DNA of 9,112 nucleotides from Kiritimatiellia bacterium (GTDB lineage: Bacteria > Verrucomicrobiota > Kiritimatiellia > RFP12 > UBA3636). The DNA lies in the NCBI GenBank assembly GCA_017413145.1, contig JAFPUX010000060.1, positions 1 to 9,112 on the forward strand, in the 5' to 3' direction. The position numbers were made by a program, and so were the translations under genes. The notes beneath the pieces are model-generated. The model was not told the DNA's origin. It saw nothing but the letters and a program-made list of their open reading frames with translations, and did not search any database. Of this stretch, positions 1-6,900 are shown one piece after another (the first letter of the stretch is position 1; each line of letters begins with the position of its first letter).

Positions 1-606
1 CGCGAAGGGCTCGCGCGGCTCCTCGTCGGACGCCACCGCGCGCACGCGCCGCGGGTCGGCGCCGAGGCGGCGCAGCTTCTTGCGCATCGCCTTGGCGAGC
101 GGGTCGCGGTTCGTCTCCGACAGGCGCGCGACGCGGAAGCGCGACGCGTCGAGCTTGTTGCCGCCGCCCATCGCGGTGAAGAGCGGCACGCCCGCTTCGC
201 GCGCGAGGCGGACGAGCAGCAGCTTGGAGGACACGAGGTCGATCGCGTCGACCACGGCGTCGTAGTCCGCGAGCGGGAACCGTCCGGCTGTGTCCGCGTC
301 GTAGCGCAGGACGAACGCCCGGACGCGCGCGGCGGGGTTGATGTCGAGGAGGCGCTCGCGTTCGACTTCGGCCTTCGGGCGGCCGAGCGTGGAGACGAGC
401 GCGCCGAGCTGGCGGTTGAGGTTGGACGCGACGAACACGTCCGAGTCGACGAGGTCGAGCGCGCCGACGCCCGCGCGGGCGAGCGCCTCGGCGCACCACG
501 AACCGACGCCGCCGAGGCCGAGCACGAGCACGCGCGCGGCCTCGAGCCGCGCGAACGCCGCCGGCCCGAGCAGCCGGACGGTCCGTTCCGACGCGGCGGG
601 GTCCAT
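1..606 (-). CDS. tcdA: tRNA threonylcarbamoyladenosine dehydratase (TcdA/CsdL family), 3' end cut off by the window edge
   Basis: An E1-like ThiF-fold enzyme. In the known family it uses ATP to cyclise t6A37 of ANN-decoding tRNAs to ct6A in the cytoplasm. The first 202 codons are present and no stop is reached. Visible are the nucleotide-binding motif VLGLGGVGSW (residues about 28-37), then EALARAGVG, the DLVDSD acidic turn, the SNLNRQ segment that contacts ATP, the KAEV segment, VDAID (about 118-122) and the GGGNKLD loop. A later ASDEEPREP segment resembles the SDEEP stretch of many TcdA proteins. The only in-frame ATG at this end is at 606. The bases before it on the minus strand are pyrimidine-rich with no Shine-Dalgarno. 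The gene begins 26 nt after the stop of the ParB-like gene, so translation may depend on coupling to it. Other ThiF-family members (MoeB, ThiF) are less likely, because the order of motifs follows TcdA. Confidence 0.88.
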   Translation of the reverse strand, partial: MDPAASERTVRLLGPAAFARLEAARVLVLGLGGVGSWCAEALARAGVGALDLVDSDVFVASNLNRQLGALVSTLGRPKAEVERERLLDINPAARVRAFVLRYDADTAGRFPLADYDAVVDAIDLVSSKLLLVRLAREAGVPLFTAMGGGNKLDASRFRVARLSETNRDPLAKAMRKKLRRLGADPRRVRAVASDEEPREPFA

Positions 607-632
607 GGGGGAGGGCGGGGGAGCGCGGCGCG

Positions 633-1136
633 CTAGACGCCGAGGTTCTCGTCGTCCGCCTCGGGCGCCTCGCCCTTCTCCTCCTTGTCGGCGGCGGCGT
701 TGGCGGCGGCCGCCGCGGCGTCGATCTCGGCCTTCGTCGGCTTGCGGCGGCGCCAGAACGCGAGATGCGAGAAGAACGCCCCGATCGCCTTGCGCAGGCG
801 GCGCCCGACGCTCGGATGGCGCAGCTTCTCCAGCTTCTTGTAGCCCGCGAGGATCTCCTCGGGCGTGAAGTCCTTGCGGTAGACGTTCTCCTCCAGCTCC
901 ATCTCGAGGCGGCGGACCTCGTCCGCCGCCTGGACGACCTCGACTTCGACGCTCTGCCAGCCGAGCTCCTGCGCCGCGGTGAGACGGCGGAAGCCGGCGA
1001 TCAGCTCGTAGGTCGGCGTGACGAGGATCGGGTTGAGCTGGCCGACGCGCTTGAGGCTCGCCATGAGGGACTCGAGGTTGCCGGGGTCCTGGCGGACGCG
1101 CTCGGGGACGGTGATGCTGTCGACGGGGATTTGCAT
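633..1136 (-). CDS. Small ParB/Srx-fold (ParB N-terminal-like) domain protein, 167 aa
   Basis: Residues about 1-70 match the ParB/sulfiredoxin-type N-terminal domain. There is a leading IPVDSITVPERVR strand, an LMASLKRVGQLNPILV stretch (about 24-39), the box GFRRLTAAQELGW (48-60) that corresponds to ParB GERR, and a following VEVEVV strand. In ParB this domain binds CTP and helps load the protein on DNA. Here the glutamate of GERR is Phe49. The middle is charged and helical (EMELEENVYRKDFTPEEI), like the start of the ParB helix-turn-helix region. A basic, partly hydrophobic stretch (RRLRKAIGAFFSHLAFWRRRK) and an Ala/Glu-rich acidic tail follow. At 167 aa it is much shorter than chromosomal ParB, and no parA is adjacent, so it is probably not the segregation ParB. 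The start is ATG 1136, with GAAAGG 7 nt upstream. It lies between panD and tcdA in the same direction. Its function is unknown. Confidence 0.8.
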   Translation of the reverse strand: MQIPVDSITVPERVRQDPGNLESLMASLKRVGQLNPILVTPTYELIAGFRRLTAAQELGWQSVEVEVVQAADEVRRLEMELEENVYRKDFTPEEILAGYKKLEKLRHPSVGRRLRKAIGAFFSHLAFWRRRKPTKAEIDAAAAAANAAADKEEKGEAPEADDENLGV

Positions 1137-1153
1137 GGGTGGGCCTTTCGGTG

Positions 1154-1216
1154 GTTGAAAGTTGAAAGTTGAAAGTTCGAAGCGGTAGTGCCGGTATTCC
1201 CGATATTGCCGGTATT
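1154..1216. repeat. Two adjacent short tandem repeats (7-bp and 9-bp units)
   Basis: Three exact copies of GTTGAAA occupy 1154-1174, and a degenerate GTTCGAA copy follows at 1175-1181. Abutting them is a 9-bp series at 1181-1216: AGCGGTAGT, GCCGGTATT, CCCGATATT, GCCGGTATT. They sit in the 98-bp gap between panD and the ParB-like gene and would be part of any shared transcript. They do not form a convincing hairpin and encode nothing recognisable. Confidence 0.8.
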
Positions 1217-1234
1217 GGTCGATCGTCGTCCGGG

Positions 1235-1600
1235 TCAGACGGGACTGTCGCGGACGATTTCGTTGCGCTCGCCGTCGAAGACGACGATGCGCGGCTTGTG
1301 GGCGGCCTCTTCCTCGGGCGAGAGGGCGCAGAAGGTGAAGACGATGACGCGGTCGCCGGGCTTGCCCTTGCGCGCCGTGGCGCCGTTGAGGCAGCAGACG
1401 CGCGAGCCGCGCGCGCCCGCGATGGCGTAGGTTTCGAATCGCTCTCCGTTCTCGAGGTCGGCGACGAGGATCTTCTCGAAAGGGCGGATGCCGGCGGCGT
1501 CCAGGAAGTCCGGGTCGAGGGTCATGCTGCCCATGTAGTCGAGCCGGGCGTCGGTGACCCGGAGGTGGTGGAGCTTGGATTTGAGGAAGAAGGAAAGCAT
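1235..1600 (-). CDS. panD: Aspartate 1-decarboxylase proenzyme, 121 aa
   Basis: Converts L-aspartate to beta-alanine and CO2 for pantothenate and coenzyme A synthesis in the cytoplasm. The family is made as a proenzyme that cleaves itself between Gly24 and Ser25, leaving a pyruvoyl cofactor on the new N-terminus. From ATG 1600 the landmarks sit at the E. coli numbering: Lys9 in KSKLHH, the cleavage site YMGSMTLD with Gly24-Ser25, Arg54, Thr57 and Tyr58 in ERFETYAIAG, and Asn72 in CLNGA. The length is close to that of E. coli PanD (126 aa). A longer reading from a TTG at 1621 is possible. ATG 1600 is preferred because GAAAGG lies 6 nt upstream and because it places the catalytic residues correctly. 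The gene is divergent from the aldo/keto reductase, and the ParB-like gene follows 98 nt downstream. Confidence 0.96.
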   Translation of the reverse strand: MLSFFLKSKLHHLRVTDARLDYMGSMTLDPDFLDAAGIRPFEKILVADLENGERFETYAIAGARGSRVCCLNGATARKGKPGDRVIVFTFCALSPEEEAAHKPRIVVFDGERNEIVRDSPV

Positions 1601-1620
1601 GTCGCGCCTTTCGGTTTGCA

Positions 1621-1649
1621 AGGTTATCCGTTTTCGCTTCCGAATTCAA
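1621..1649 (-). promoter_or_regulatory. Candidate promoter for panD
   Basis: Read on the minus strand, TTGAAT (1649-1644) is followed after 17 nt by TAACCT (1626-1621). The start point would be near 1614, leaving a short leader that contains the GAAAGG ribosome-binding site of panD. The -10 match is poor (3 of 6), so this rests mainly on spacing and position. Confidence 0.4.
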
Positions 1650-1710
1650 GCCTTTTCCGCGGCCTTCGCGGATTCGCGGGGCGGACGGGGTTTCCCCCCG
1701 CGTGGTTTTC

Positions 1711-1719
1711 TGCTACAAT
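1711..1719 (+). promoter_or_regulatory. Extended -10 promoter of the aldo/keto reductase, probably leaderless
   Basis: TGC TACAAT (TACAAT at 1714-1719) is an extended -10 element preceded by TTTTC. The ATG at 1727 lies 7 nt after the hexamer, where transcription would be expected to begin. No good -35 hexamer and no Shine-Dalgarno are visible. The same arrangement occurs in front of the ygjV-like gene. Confidence 0.6.
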
Positions 1720-1726
1720 GGCCGGC

Positions 1727-2869
1727 ATGGACCCCGCCACGCCCCCCGTTCCCTTTCCCGCCGGGCTCCCGAAGCTCGGCTTCGGCCTGATGCGCCTGCC
1801 GCGCGAGGACGGCGCGATCGACCTGCCGCAGACCTGCGCCATGGTCGACCGCTTCCTCGGCGCCGGCTGCGTCTACTTCGACACGGCGTTCGTCTACGAC
1901 GGCAGCGAAGACGCCGCGCGCAAGGCGCTCGTGGAGCGCCATCCGCGCGATTCGTTCCTCCTCGCGACCAAGCTCGCCGCCTGGGCCGGCTGCAAGACGC
2001 GCGAAGACGCGGTTTCGCAGTTCGAGACGTCGCTCGCCCGCACCGGCGCGGGGCATTTCGACTTCTACCTCTTCCACAACCTCGGCCCCGGCCGCACGGA
2101 GGCGTTCGACCGCTTCGGCCTCTGGGACTGGGCGCTGGAGCGCCGCGCCGAGGGGCGCATCCGGCACTTCGGCTTCTCGTTCCACTCGACGCCCGACGAG
2201 CTCGACCGCCTCCTGCGCGCGCATCCCGAGGTCGAGTTCGTGCAGCTGCAAATCAACTACGCGGACTGGGACGACCCGGTCGTCCGCTCGCGCGAGAACC
2301 TCGAGGTCGCGCGCCGCCACGGAAAGCCCGTCGTCGTGATGGAGCCCGTGAAGGGCGGCCTGCTCGCCAACCCGCCGGACTCCGTCGCCGCGGTCCTGCG
2401 CCGCGCCGCCCCGGACGCGTCGCTGCCGTCGTGGGCGCTGCGTTTCGCGGCGGGGCTTCCCGGCGTGTTCACGGTCCTGTCCGGCATGAGTTCGCTCGAA
2501 CAGATGGACGACAACCTCGCGCACCTCGCGCCGGGGCGCCACCGCCCGTTCGGCGACGCGGAGCTCGCGGTCCTCGCCGAGGCGCGCGCCGCGCTCGCGG
2601 CCGTGCCGACCGTCCCGTGCACCTCGTGCGGCTACTGCGAGAAAGTCTGCCCGGCGGGCATCGGCATCCGGGGTTCGATCGCGGCGCTGAACCAACTTAC
2701 GCTCTACCGCAACGAAACCCGCGCCCGCAACTACGAGCAGTGGCAGGTCGTCAAGGCCGGGAAGAAGCGCGCCGCGGACTGCCTCCGCTGCGGCGCCTGC
2801 GAGAAAGCCTGTCCCCAGCGCATCGCCATCCGCGACGCGTTGGCGAAGACCGCCGCCGCCTTCGCGTAG
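1727..2869 (+). CDS. Aldo/keto reductase with C-terminal 2[4Fe-4S] ferredoxin module, 380 aa
   Basis: The N-terminal two-thirds is an aldo/keto reductase TIM barrel. It starts PKLGFGLMRLP (about 15-25). The full catalytic tetrad is visible: Asp52 (VYFDTA), Tyr57 (FVYDG), Lys82 (LLATKLA) and His117 (YLFHNLG). Later strands include HFGFSFH, FVQLQINYADW and VVVMEPVKGG, and a VLSGM segment precedes the linker. The C-terminus carries two ferredoxin-type clusters, Cys298/301/304/308 (CTSCGYCEKVCP) and Cys352/355/358/362 (CLRCGACEKACP). This layout is that of COG1453-type predicted oxidoreductases. The substrate is unknown, and the clusters suggest electron transfer beyond simple NAD(P)H use. ATG 1727 is preferred to an in-frame ATG at 1718, because 1718 overlaps the likely -10 box. 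The gene is divergent from panD and convergent with the ygjV-like gene. Confidence 0.92.
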   Translation: MDPATPPVPFPAGLPKLGFGLMRLPREDGAIDLPQTCAMVDRFLGAGCVYFDTAFVYDGSEDAARKALVERHPRDSFLLATKLAAWAGCKTREDAVSQFETSLARTGAGHFDFYLFHNLGPGRTEAFDRFGLWDWALERRAEGRIRHFGFSFHSTPDELDRLLRAHPEVEFVQLQINYADWDDPVVRSRENLEVARRHGKPVVVMEPVKGGLLANPPDSVAAVLRRAAPDASLPSWALRFAAGLPGVFTVLSGMSSLEQMDDNLAHLAPGRHRPFGDAELAVLAEARAALAAVPTVPCTSCGYCEKVCPAGIGIRGSIAALNQLTLYRNETRARNYEQWQVVKAGKKRAADCLRCGACEKACPQRIAIRDALAKTAAAFA

Positions 2870-2943
2870 CGCCCCCGCGGGCGTCCGCTCCCGCGGCGTC
2901 GGCCCGGCCGCGCCTTGCGGTCGCGGGACCTTCGGCGCCCGGA

Positions 2944-2964
2944 GAAACCGGTCCGTCCGGTTTC
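2944..2964. terminator. Possible hairpin between the convergent reductase and ygjV-like genes
   Basis: GAAACCGG (2944-2951) and CCGGTTTC (2957-2964) form an 8-bp stem with a 5-nt loop. It overlaps the stop codon of the ygjV-like gene. Neither strand has a T-tract after it, so termination is only suggested by its position between convergent genes. Confidence 0.4.
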
Positions 2965-3523
2965 ATGGCGTGTCCGGGTGTTGGGGCGTCCTGCGGTCCC
3001 GCGCGATGGCGACGTACAGCGAAATCTGGCCGAAGAGTTCGCAGACGGTTCCCGGGATGGAGCCGGAGGCCACGTCGTAGGCGAGCCAGAGCAGGCTGAC
3101 GAGAACGAGCAGCCACCGGGCGAAACGGACGCGGGGCGTCCAGAGCGCGTAGCAGCCGAGGCACTGCGCCGAGCCCGACAGGAACAGGCGCGGACCTTCG
3201 CCCTGGGCCAGTCCCGACCACGCGGCCGCGCCGACGCAGAGCGCGCCGAAGAGCCACGGCCAGAACGGACGCGACGCCCACGCGCGCTGCCCGCGCTGCG
3301 AGTAGACGCTCCCGCGGACGGAGCCGAGCAGGTTCATGAGCCCGCCCGCCCACGCGCCGAGCAGGAACATGTGCGCGGCCCAGAAGAAACTGCCGATCGC
3401 CTGCCGCAGCGCGATGCCGCGCGTCGTCCGGGCCTGGTAGCTCAGGACCGTCATGACGAGCGCGGCGAGCCCGACGCCCTGCGCGACGGGATGTTCGACC
3501 GCGAGCCGGACGAGTTCGTTCAT
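2963..3523 (-). CDS. YgjV-family inner membrane protein, 186 aa
   Basis: A multi-pass membrane protein resembling E. coli YgjV (Imp-YgjV family), which has no established biochemical role. The N-terminal AQGVGLAALVMTVLSYQART and the following RQAIGSFFWAAHMFLLGAW segment reproduce the family pattern of a first helix, a polar turn, then a helix containing HxFLLG. An N-L-L-x-S-x-R-x-S segment follows (LMNLLGSVRGSVYS). Further hydrophobic stretches are FWPWLFGALCVGAAAW, a Cys-containing region around LSGSAQCLGCYALW, and WLLVLVSLLWLAYDVASGS, which matches the conserved helix with a following GS turn. The C-terminus is short and charged. ATG 3523 is chosen because it lies 7 nt downstream of an extended -10 box. 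An open frame extends 36 codons further upstream but is compositionally unlike the protein. No operon partner is visible. Confidence 0.85.
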   Translation of the reverse strand: MNELVRLAVEHPVAQGVGLAALVMTVLSYQARTTRGIALRQAIGSFFWAAHMFLLGAWAGGLMNLLGSVRGSVYSQRGQRAWASRPFWPWLFGALCVGAAAWSGLAQGEGPRLFLSGSAQCLGCYALWTPRVRFARWLLVLVSLLWLAYDVASGSIPGTVCELFGQISLYVAIARDRRTPQHPDTP

Positions 3524-3530
3524 GCCGCCG

Positions 3531-3539
3531 ATTCTAGCA
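3531..3539 (-). promoter_or_regulatory. Extended -10 promoter of the ygjV-like gene, probably leaderless
   Basis: On the minus strand TGC TAGAAT (TAGAAT at 3536-3531) precedes the ATG at 3523 by exactly 7 nt, with TTC just upstream of TGC. A weak TTCCAA lies 17 nt upstream. There is no room for a Shine-Dalgarno between the expected transcript start and the ATG. Confidence 0.6.
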
Positions 3540-3775
3540 GAACGATCCGGAAGTTGGAAGCCGCCCGCGCCGGCGGGCGCGAGCGCCCCGCCGCGCGGGC
3601 CGGATTTCCCGTTTCGGCGCCCCGCCTCCATCGGTGTTTCCGCGAATCTTCACAAATTCGTCATCGACTTGTTTTTGCTCCGCTTTTCTGCGATACTTGT
3701 TGGCATGAACCGAAATGCTCCATCCAACTCCTTCTCCGCAACGCGGAGCGTCTGCTGCCCGGAACTCGTTCCAGA
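3540..3775. other. Intergenic stretch upstream of the tracrRNA, no supported gene
   Basis: A GC-rich hairpin (CGCCCGC 3562-3568 with GCGGGCG 3573-3579) sits just upstream of the ygjV-like promoter. From about 3650 the sequence becomes clearly more AT-rich. Two small hairpins occur at 3734-3748 (CTCCGC/GCGGAG) and 3761-3772 (GGAAC/GTTCC). A candidate plus-strand promoter and a doubtful 40-codon frame starting at 3705 are described separately. Nothing else is recognisable. Confidence 0.6.
3669..3697 (+). promoter_or_regulatory. Candidate plus-strand promoter upstream of the cas operon
   Basis: TTGTTT (3669-3674) and GATACT (3692-3697) are separated by 17 nt, and TGC (3689-3691) precedes the -10 box. 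As at the other two sites in the window, an ATG (3705) follows 7 nt later. It could drive cas9 through a roughly 215-nt leader that is antisense to the tracrRNA. It could instead be the promoter of a lost gene. The -10 match is 4 of 6. Confidence 0.4.
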
Positions 3776-3890
3776 CAAAAAAAGAGAGGCAACCGCGAAG
3801 TCGCCTCTCTTAAACAACGCTTTTTAACACGGTGTAGCCGCCTGGCGACTAGGGACGCGGTCTGCGTTATCTAACTTTGTCATAGACCGC
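3776..3890 (-). ncRNA. tracrRNA of the type II-C CRISPR system
   Basis: This RNA pairs with the repeat part of pre-crRNA, allowing RNase III processing and Cas9 loading. The 5' end is the anti-repeat GCGGTCTATGACAAAGT (3890-3874). Against the first 17 nt of the minus-strand repeat it gives 14 Watson-Crick pairs, one G-U pair and two mismatches. Downstream, TAGTCGC CAG GCGGCTA (3851-3835) forms a 7-bp hairpin with one G-U pair. The intrinsic terminator at 3811-3777 ends the RNA. A near-consensus promoter puts the 5' end at about 3890-3887, giving an RNA of roughly 115 nt. Pairing at the 5' part of the repeat is the usual type II geometry and fixes the crRNA strand as minus. The exact ends are inferred. 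The fold was done by eye. Confidence 0.88.
3777..3811 (-). terminator. Intrinsic terminator of the tracrRNA
   Basis: On the minus strand AAGAGAGGC (3811-3803), a 12-nt loop and GCCTCTCTT (3790-3782) form a perfect 9-bp stem. It ends in a run of seven T (3783-3777, the first two also counted in the stem). On the plus strand the hairpin is not followed directly by T residues, so it should act mainly on the tracrRNA. Confidence 0.85.
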
Positions 3891-3895
3891 CGCAA

Positions 3896-3925
3896 ATTCT
3901 AAACAAGGAATAAACGAAATGTCAA
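3896..3925 (-). promoter_or_regulatory. tracrRNA promoter overlapping the cas9 start codon
   Basis: On the minus strand a perfect TTGACA (3925-3920) is followed after 18 nt by TAGAAT (3901-3896), one base from the -10 consensus. The expected start is at about 3890-3887, exactly where the anti-repeat begins. The -35 box covers positions 2-3 of the cas9 ATG and the second codon, so cas9 and tracrRNA initiation signals share the same bases. Confidence 0.85.
3905..3910 (+). promoter_or_regulatory. Ribosome-binding site of cas9
   Basis: AAGGAA lies 8 nt before ATG 3919 and supports this start. It sits inside the spacer of the oppositely directed tracrRNA promoter. Confidence 0.75.
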
Positions 3926-6900
3926 CCGAAAATTCAAAGAAGAAAGAAACGCTGGGCATCCACCTGGATGTCGGTCACGCATCCGTCGGTTGGGCGGTGA
4001 CGGCCCTTCGCCCGGAGGCGGAAGCTTTCCTCGAGATACTCGGGACGGGCGTTGTCCTGTTCCCTGCGGACGACTGCCTCGCCTTCCAGCGCCGTGCGTT
4101 CCGGCGACAGCGCCGCCACATCCGAGCGACGCGGCAGCGGATCGCCCGGATGAAGGCGCTTCTTCTTGCAAAGGGCGTCCTGTCGGAGAAGGAACTCGAC
4201 GCGAACACGACGGCCTCCCCGTGGAAGCTGGCGGCCGCCGCCTTGCGGGGTCGGCGGCTCTCGTGGATCGAACTGTGGAGCGTGCTCCGGTGGTACGCCC
4301 ACAACCGCGGCTACGACGGAAACGTCCTTTCGTGCCTTCGCAGCGGTCGGGGCGTCGATCTCGACGACATCAAGAAGAACGAAGCCGCCCGCGCCGCCAT
4401 GGAGCAGTACGGGACGTCGACGATGGCCGAAACGATGTGCGCGTTCTTCGACATCGACCCGTCGCAGGGGAAATCGTCTTCGGGGAAGCGCTTCAAGGGG
4501 CTCAACCTCTCGTTCGACCGGAAGGTCGTCGAGTCGGAAGCTACCCGCATCCTGGAAGCGCACGTCGGCGCGCTTCCCGGCCTCGACAGGGATCTCGTCC
4601 ACCTTCTCGTTGCCAGCCCCGTCACGGAACCTGCATGTCTCCGAGGGCGGTCCGGCCTTCCGTTCCGCGTACCCGCCCGGTTCTGGGGCGGCGTCCTCTT
4701 CGGGCAGCTCGCGCCGCGGTTCGACAACCGCCTCATCGGGCATTGCCCGGTTTCCGGCCGGAAGCTTCCGTTGAAGGCGACGCCCGAGTTCCTTCTTTAC
4801 CGCTGGGCGATGATGCTCGCGAACACCCGCGTGGGCGAAGACAACCGTCCTTTGACCGCCGATGAACGGAAGGCCCTGACGAAGCTCGTCGAAACCGTCG
4901 GCGGATTCACCAAGAGGGACTACAAGAAGGCGGTCGCCGAAACGACGGGAGAGAAGGCCGGCAACATCGACGCGCTCCTTCTCGCGCCGGACGCCGACAA
5001 GTCCCTTGTCTGCTATCCGGGATTGTACGCGCTCCACAAGAACGGTCTCGACGCATGGCTCGACCCCGCGGATGCCCGGAGAGTCTCCCACCGCCTTTTC
5101 CGCGGAAAGACCTTCCGCGTCCGCGACGTTGTCGCGAAGGTTCCCGAAAGCCGCCGATCCGACTTCGGGGAATGGTTCCGGACCGCCGCCGCCAAAGGAA
5201 GGGGGAAACGAAAGACGGACGAGGAGCGGCTGGAGGCACAAATCGCCGCCGAGCTGCCGTCGGGCCGAGCTCCGTATGCCCGCGAGGTGCTCGTCAAGGC
5301 CGCGGAGCAGGCCCTTTCGGGCGTCGATCCGCGCGAGATGGGAGGCATCCTCTACCGCGACGCGACGAAGGCGGACGCCATTTCCGAGGAACAGATCGAC
5401 CGGGAGACCAATAACCACCTCGTCCGGCATCGCGTCAAGATCCTTCTCCGGCTCCTGAAGGACATCGTCCACGACTATGCCGAGAACAATCCCGCTCGCG
5501 TGGCGCAGGTCACGATCGAGATGGCGCGCGATCTCAAGGACCTGTCCGGAAAGACCAACAAGGAAATCGAAAGCGAGATGGCGCTCCGGACAGCGCAGCA
5601 CAACCGTGTCGCAAAGCAATTGGCGGAGCATCTCGGATGCGATGTTTCCAAGATTTCGGCCGGATTGATCCGCAAGGCCCGCGTCGCCGACGACCTCGGT
5701 TTCACGTGCCCTTACACGGGAGCGGTTTACGACTTGCAGGACGTCGTCTCGAAACACGTCGATCTCGACCACATCCTCCCCCGTTCGCAACGGACCACGG
5801 ATTCGCTTGATTCGATGGCCCTCACCTTCACGGAAGTGAACCGGATGAAAGGGGCTCGGTCCGGGCTGGAATTCGTCCGGGAGTGCGGCGGCCGCCGCGT
5901 GCCGGGTCGCGAGAATCTCGTCGTGCTCACGGAAGCCGAGTACCGGGAACGGATCGAGAACCTCCGTCCCGCGCGGCCGTCCTCGTTCCCGGACGACGTT
6001 CGTCGCCGCGAACGCCGGAAGGAGAACCTGCTCCGTCTCCGTGCCACGGATGCCGCGATGACCGAAGGCATGCTGACGCGGACATCGTTCATCACGACCC
6101 TCGCCGCAAAGGCGATCCGCGGCTATTTCGCCGATTGCGGTCGGATGCCGCGCATCGTTTCCGTTCCCGGACGCGTCACGGCGTTCTTCCGCATGGAGTG
6201 GAAGTTGCTCGGGCTTCTCGCCCGGACCGATCCGCGCATCCTCGACGAAAACGGCGATCTCCGCCTCAAGTCGGAAATCCGCGACATCACGCACATGCAC
6301 CACGCGGTCGACGCGATCACGCTCGGGCTCGCCGCCACGCTCCTTCCCGCCGACGGATCGTTCTGGGCGACCGTCTGCAAGCGCCGCGTCTCCGCGGAGG
6401 AGGAAACGGCGCTTCGCCGGCTTGGCGTATTCCGCTTCTCCGCAAACCACGAACCGCACCTCGTCGATCTTCCCCGTTTCCTCGCCGACTCCATTTCCGC
6501 GAAGCTCGGCGAAAAGCGTGTCGTGGTCCACCAACCGCGGGAAAGGCGAGGGCTTCTTCTTGAGCAGAAGGCATGGGGTATCGCCAAGGAAGAAGGGGAC
6601 AAGATTGTCATTCGTCAGCGAGCATGGGACGAGAAAGGCAATCGGATTCCCCCGAAGACGCAGACGGTCCAGAGGAGTGCTGTGTTCGGACTGGATCCCG
6701 AGTGTGGTAATGGCAAGCTGAAAGCCATCAAGGGCGTTTTGATCCGCAATGGCAATTATGGCGTTGCGCTATCACCGACGCCCGTCGTTATCCCGGTCTT
6801 CAAGGTTTGGAAGACGCTCGGCGAAATGAAAGGCAGAGACGGAATTCCGTCCGTCGTCCGGAACGGAAACTTAATTTCCGTTCCCCGGGGGACGTATCAA

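Noticed and set aside
1137..1649. Extension of the ParB-like frame to 1649
   Set aside because: The extra residues are the antisense-frame reading of panD (Arg/Pro-rich). ATG 1136 has a GAAAGG site and starts exactly at the domain.
1169..1726. N-terminal extension of the reductase frame up to 1169
   Set aside because: It runs antisense across panD, has no homology to the family, and is replaced by a start with an extended -10 box directly upstream.
1646..2695. A 349-codon minus-strand frame opposite the aldo/keto reductase
   Set aside because: The Arg/Glu/Ala-rich composition without motifs is typical of antisense frames. The plus-strand reductase is clearly the real gene.
3883..3905. TTGTCA-N17-TAAACA as a cas9 promoter (plus strand, 3877-3905)
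   Set aside because: The -10 match is poor, and the implied start would lie after the cas9 ribosome-binding site at 3905-3910.
3934..6534. An 866-codon open frame on the minus strand inside cas9
   Set aside because: It is a codon-bias shadow of cas9 in GC-rich DNA. It has no recognisable domain, while cas9 has all family motifs on the other strand.
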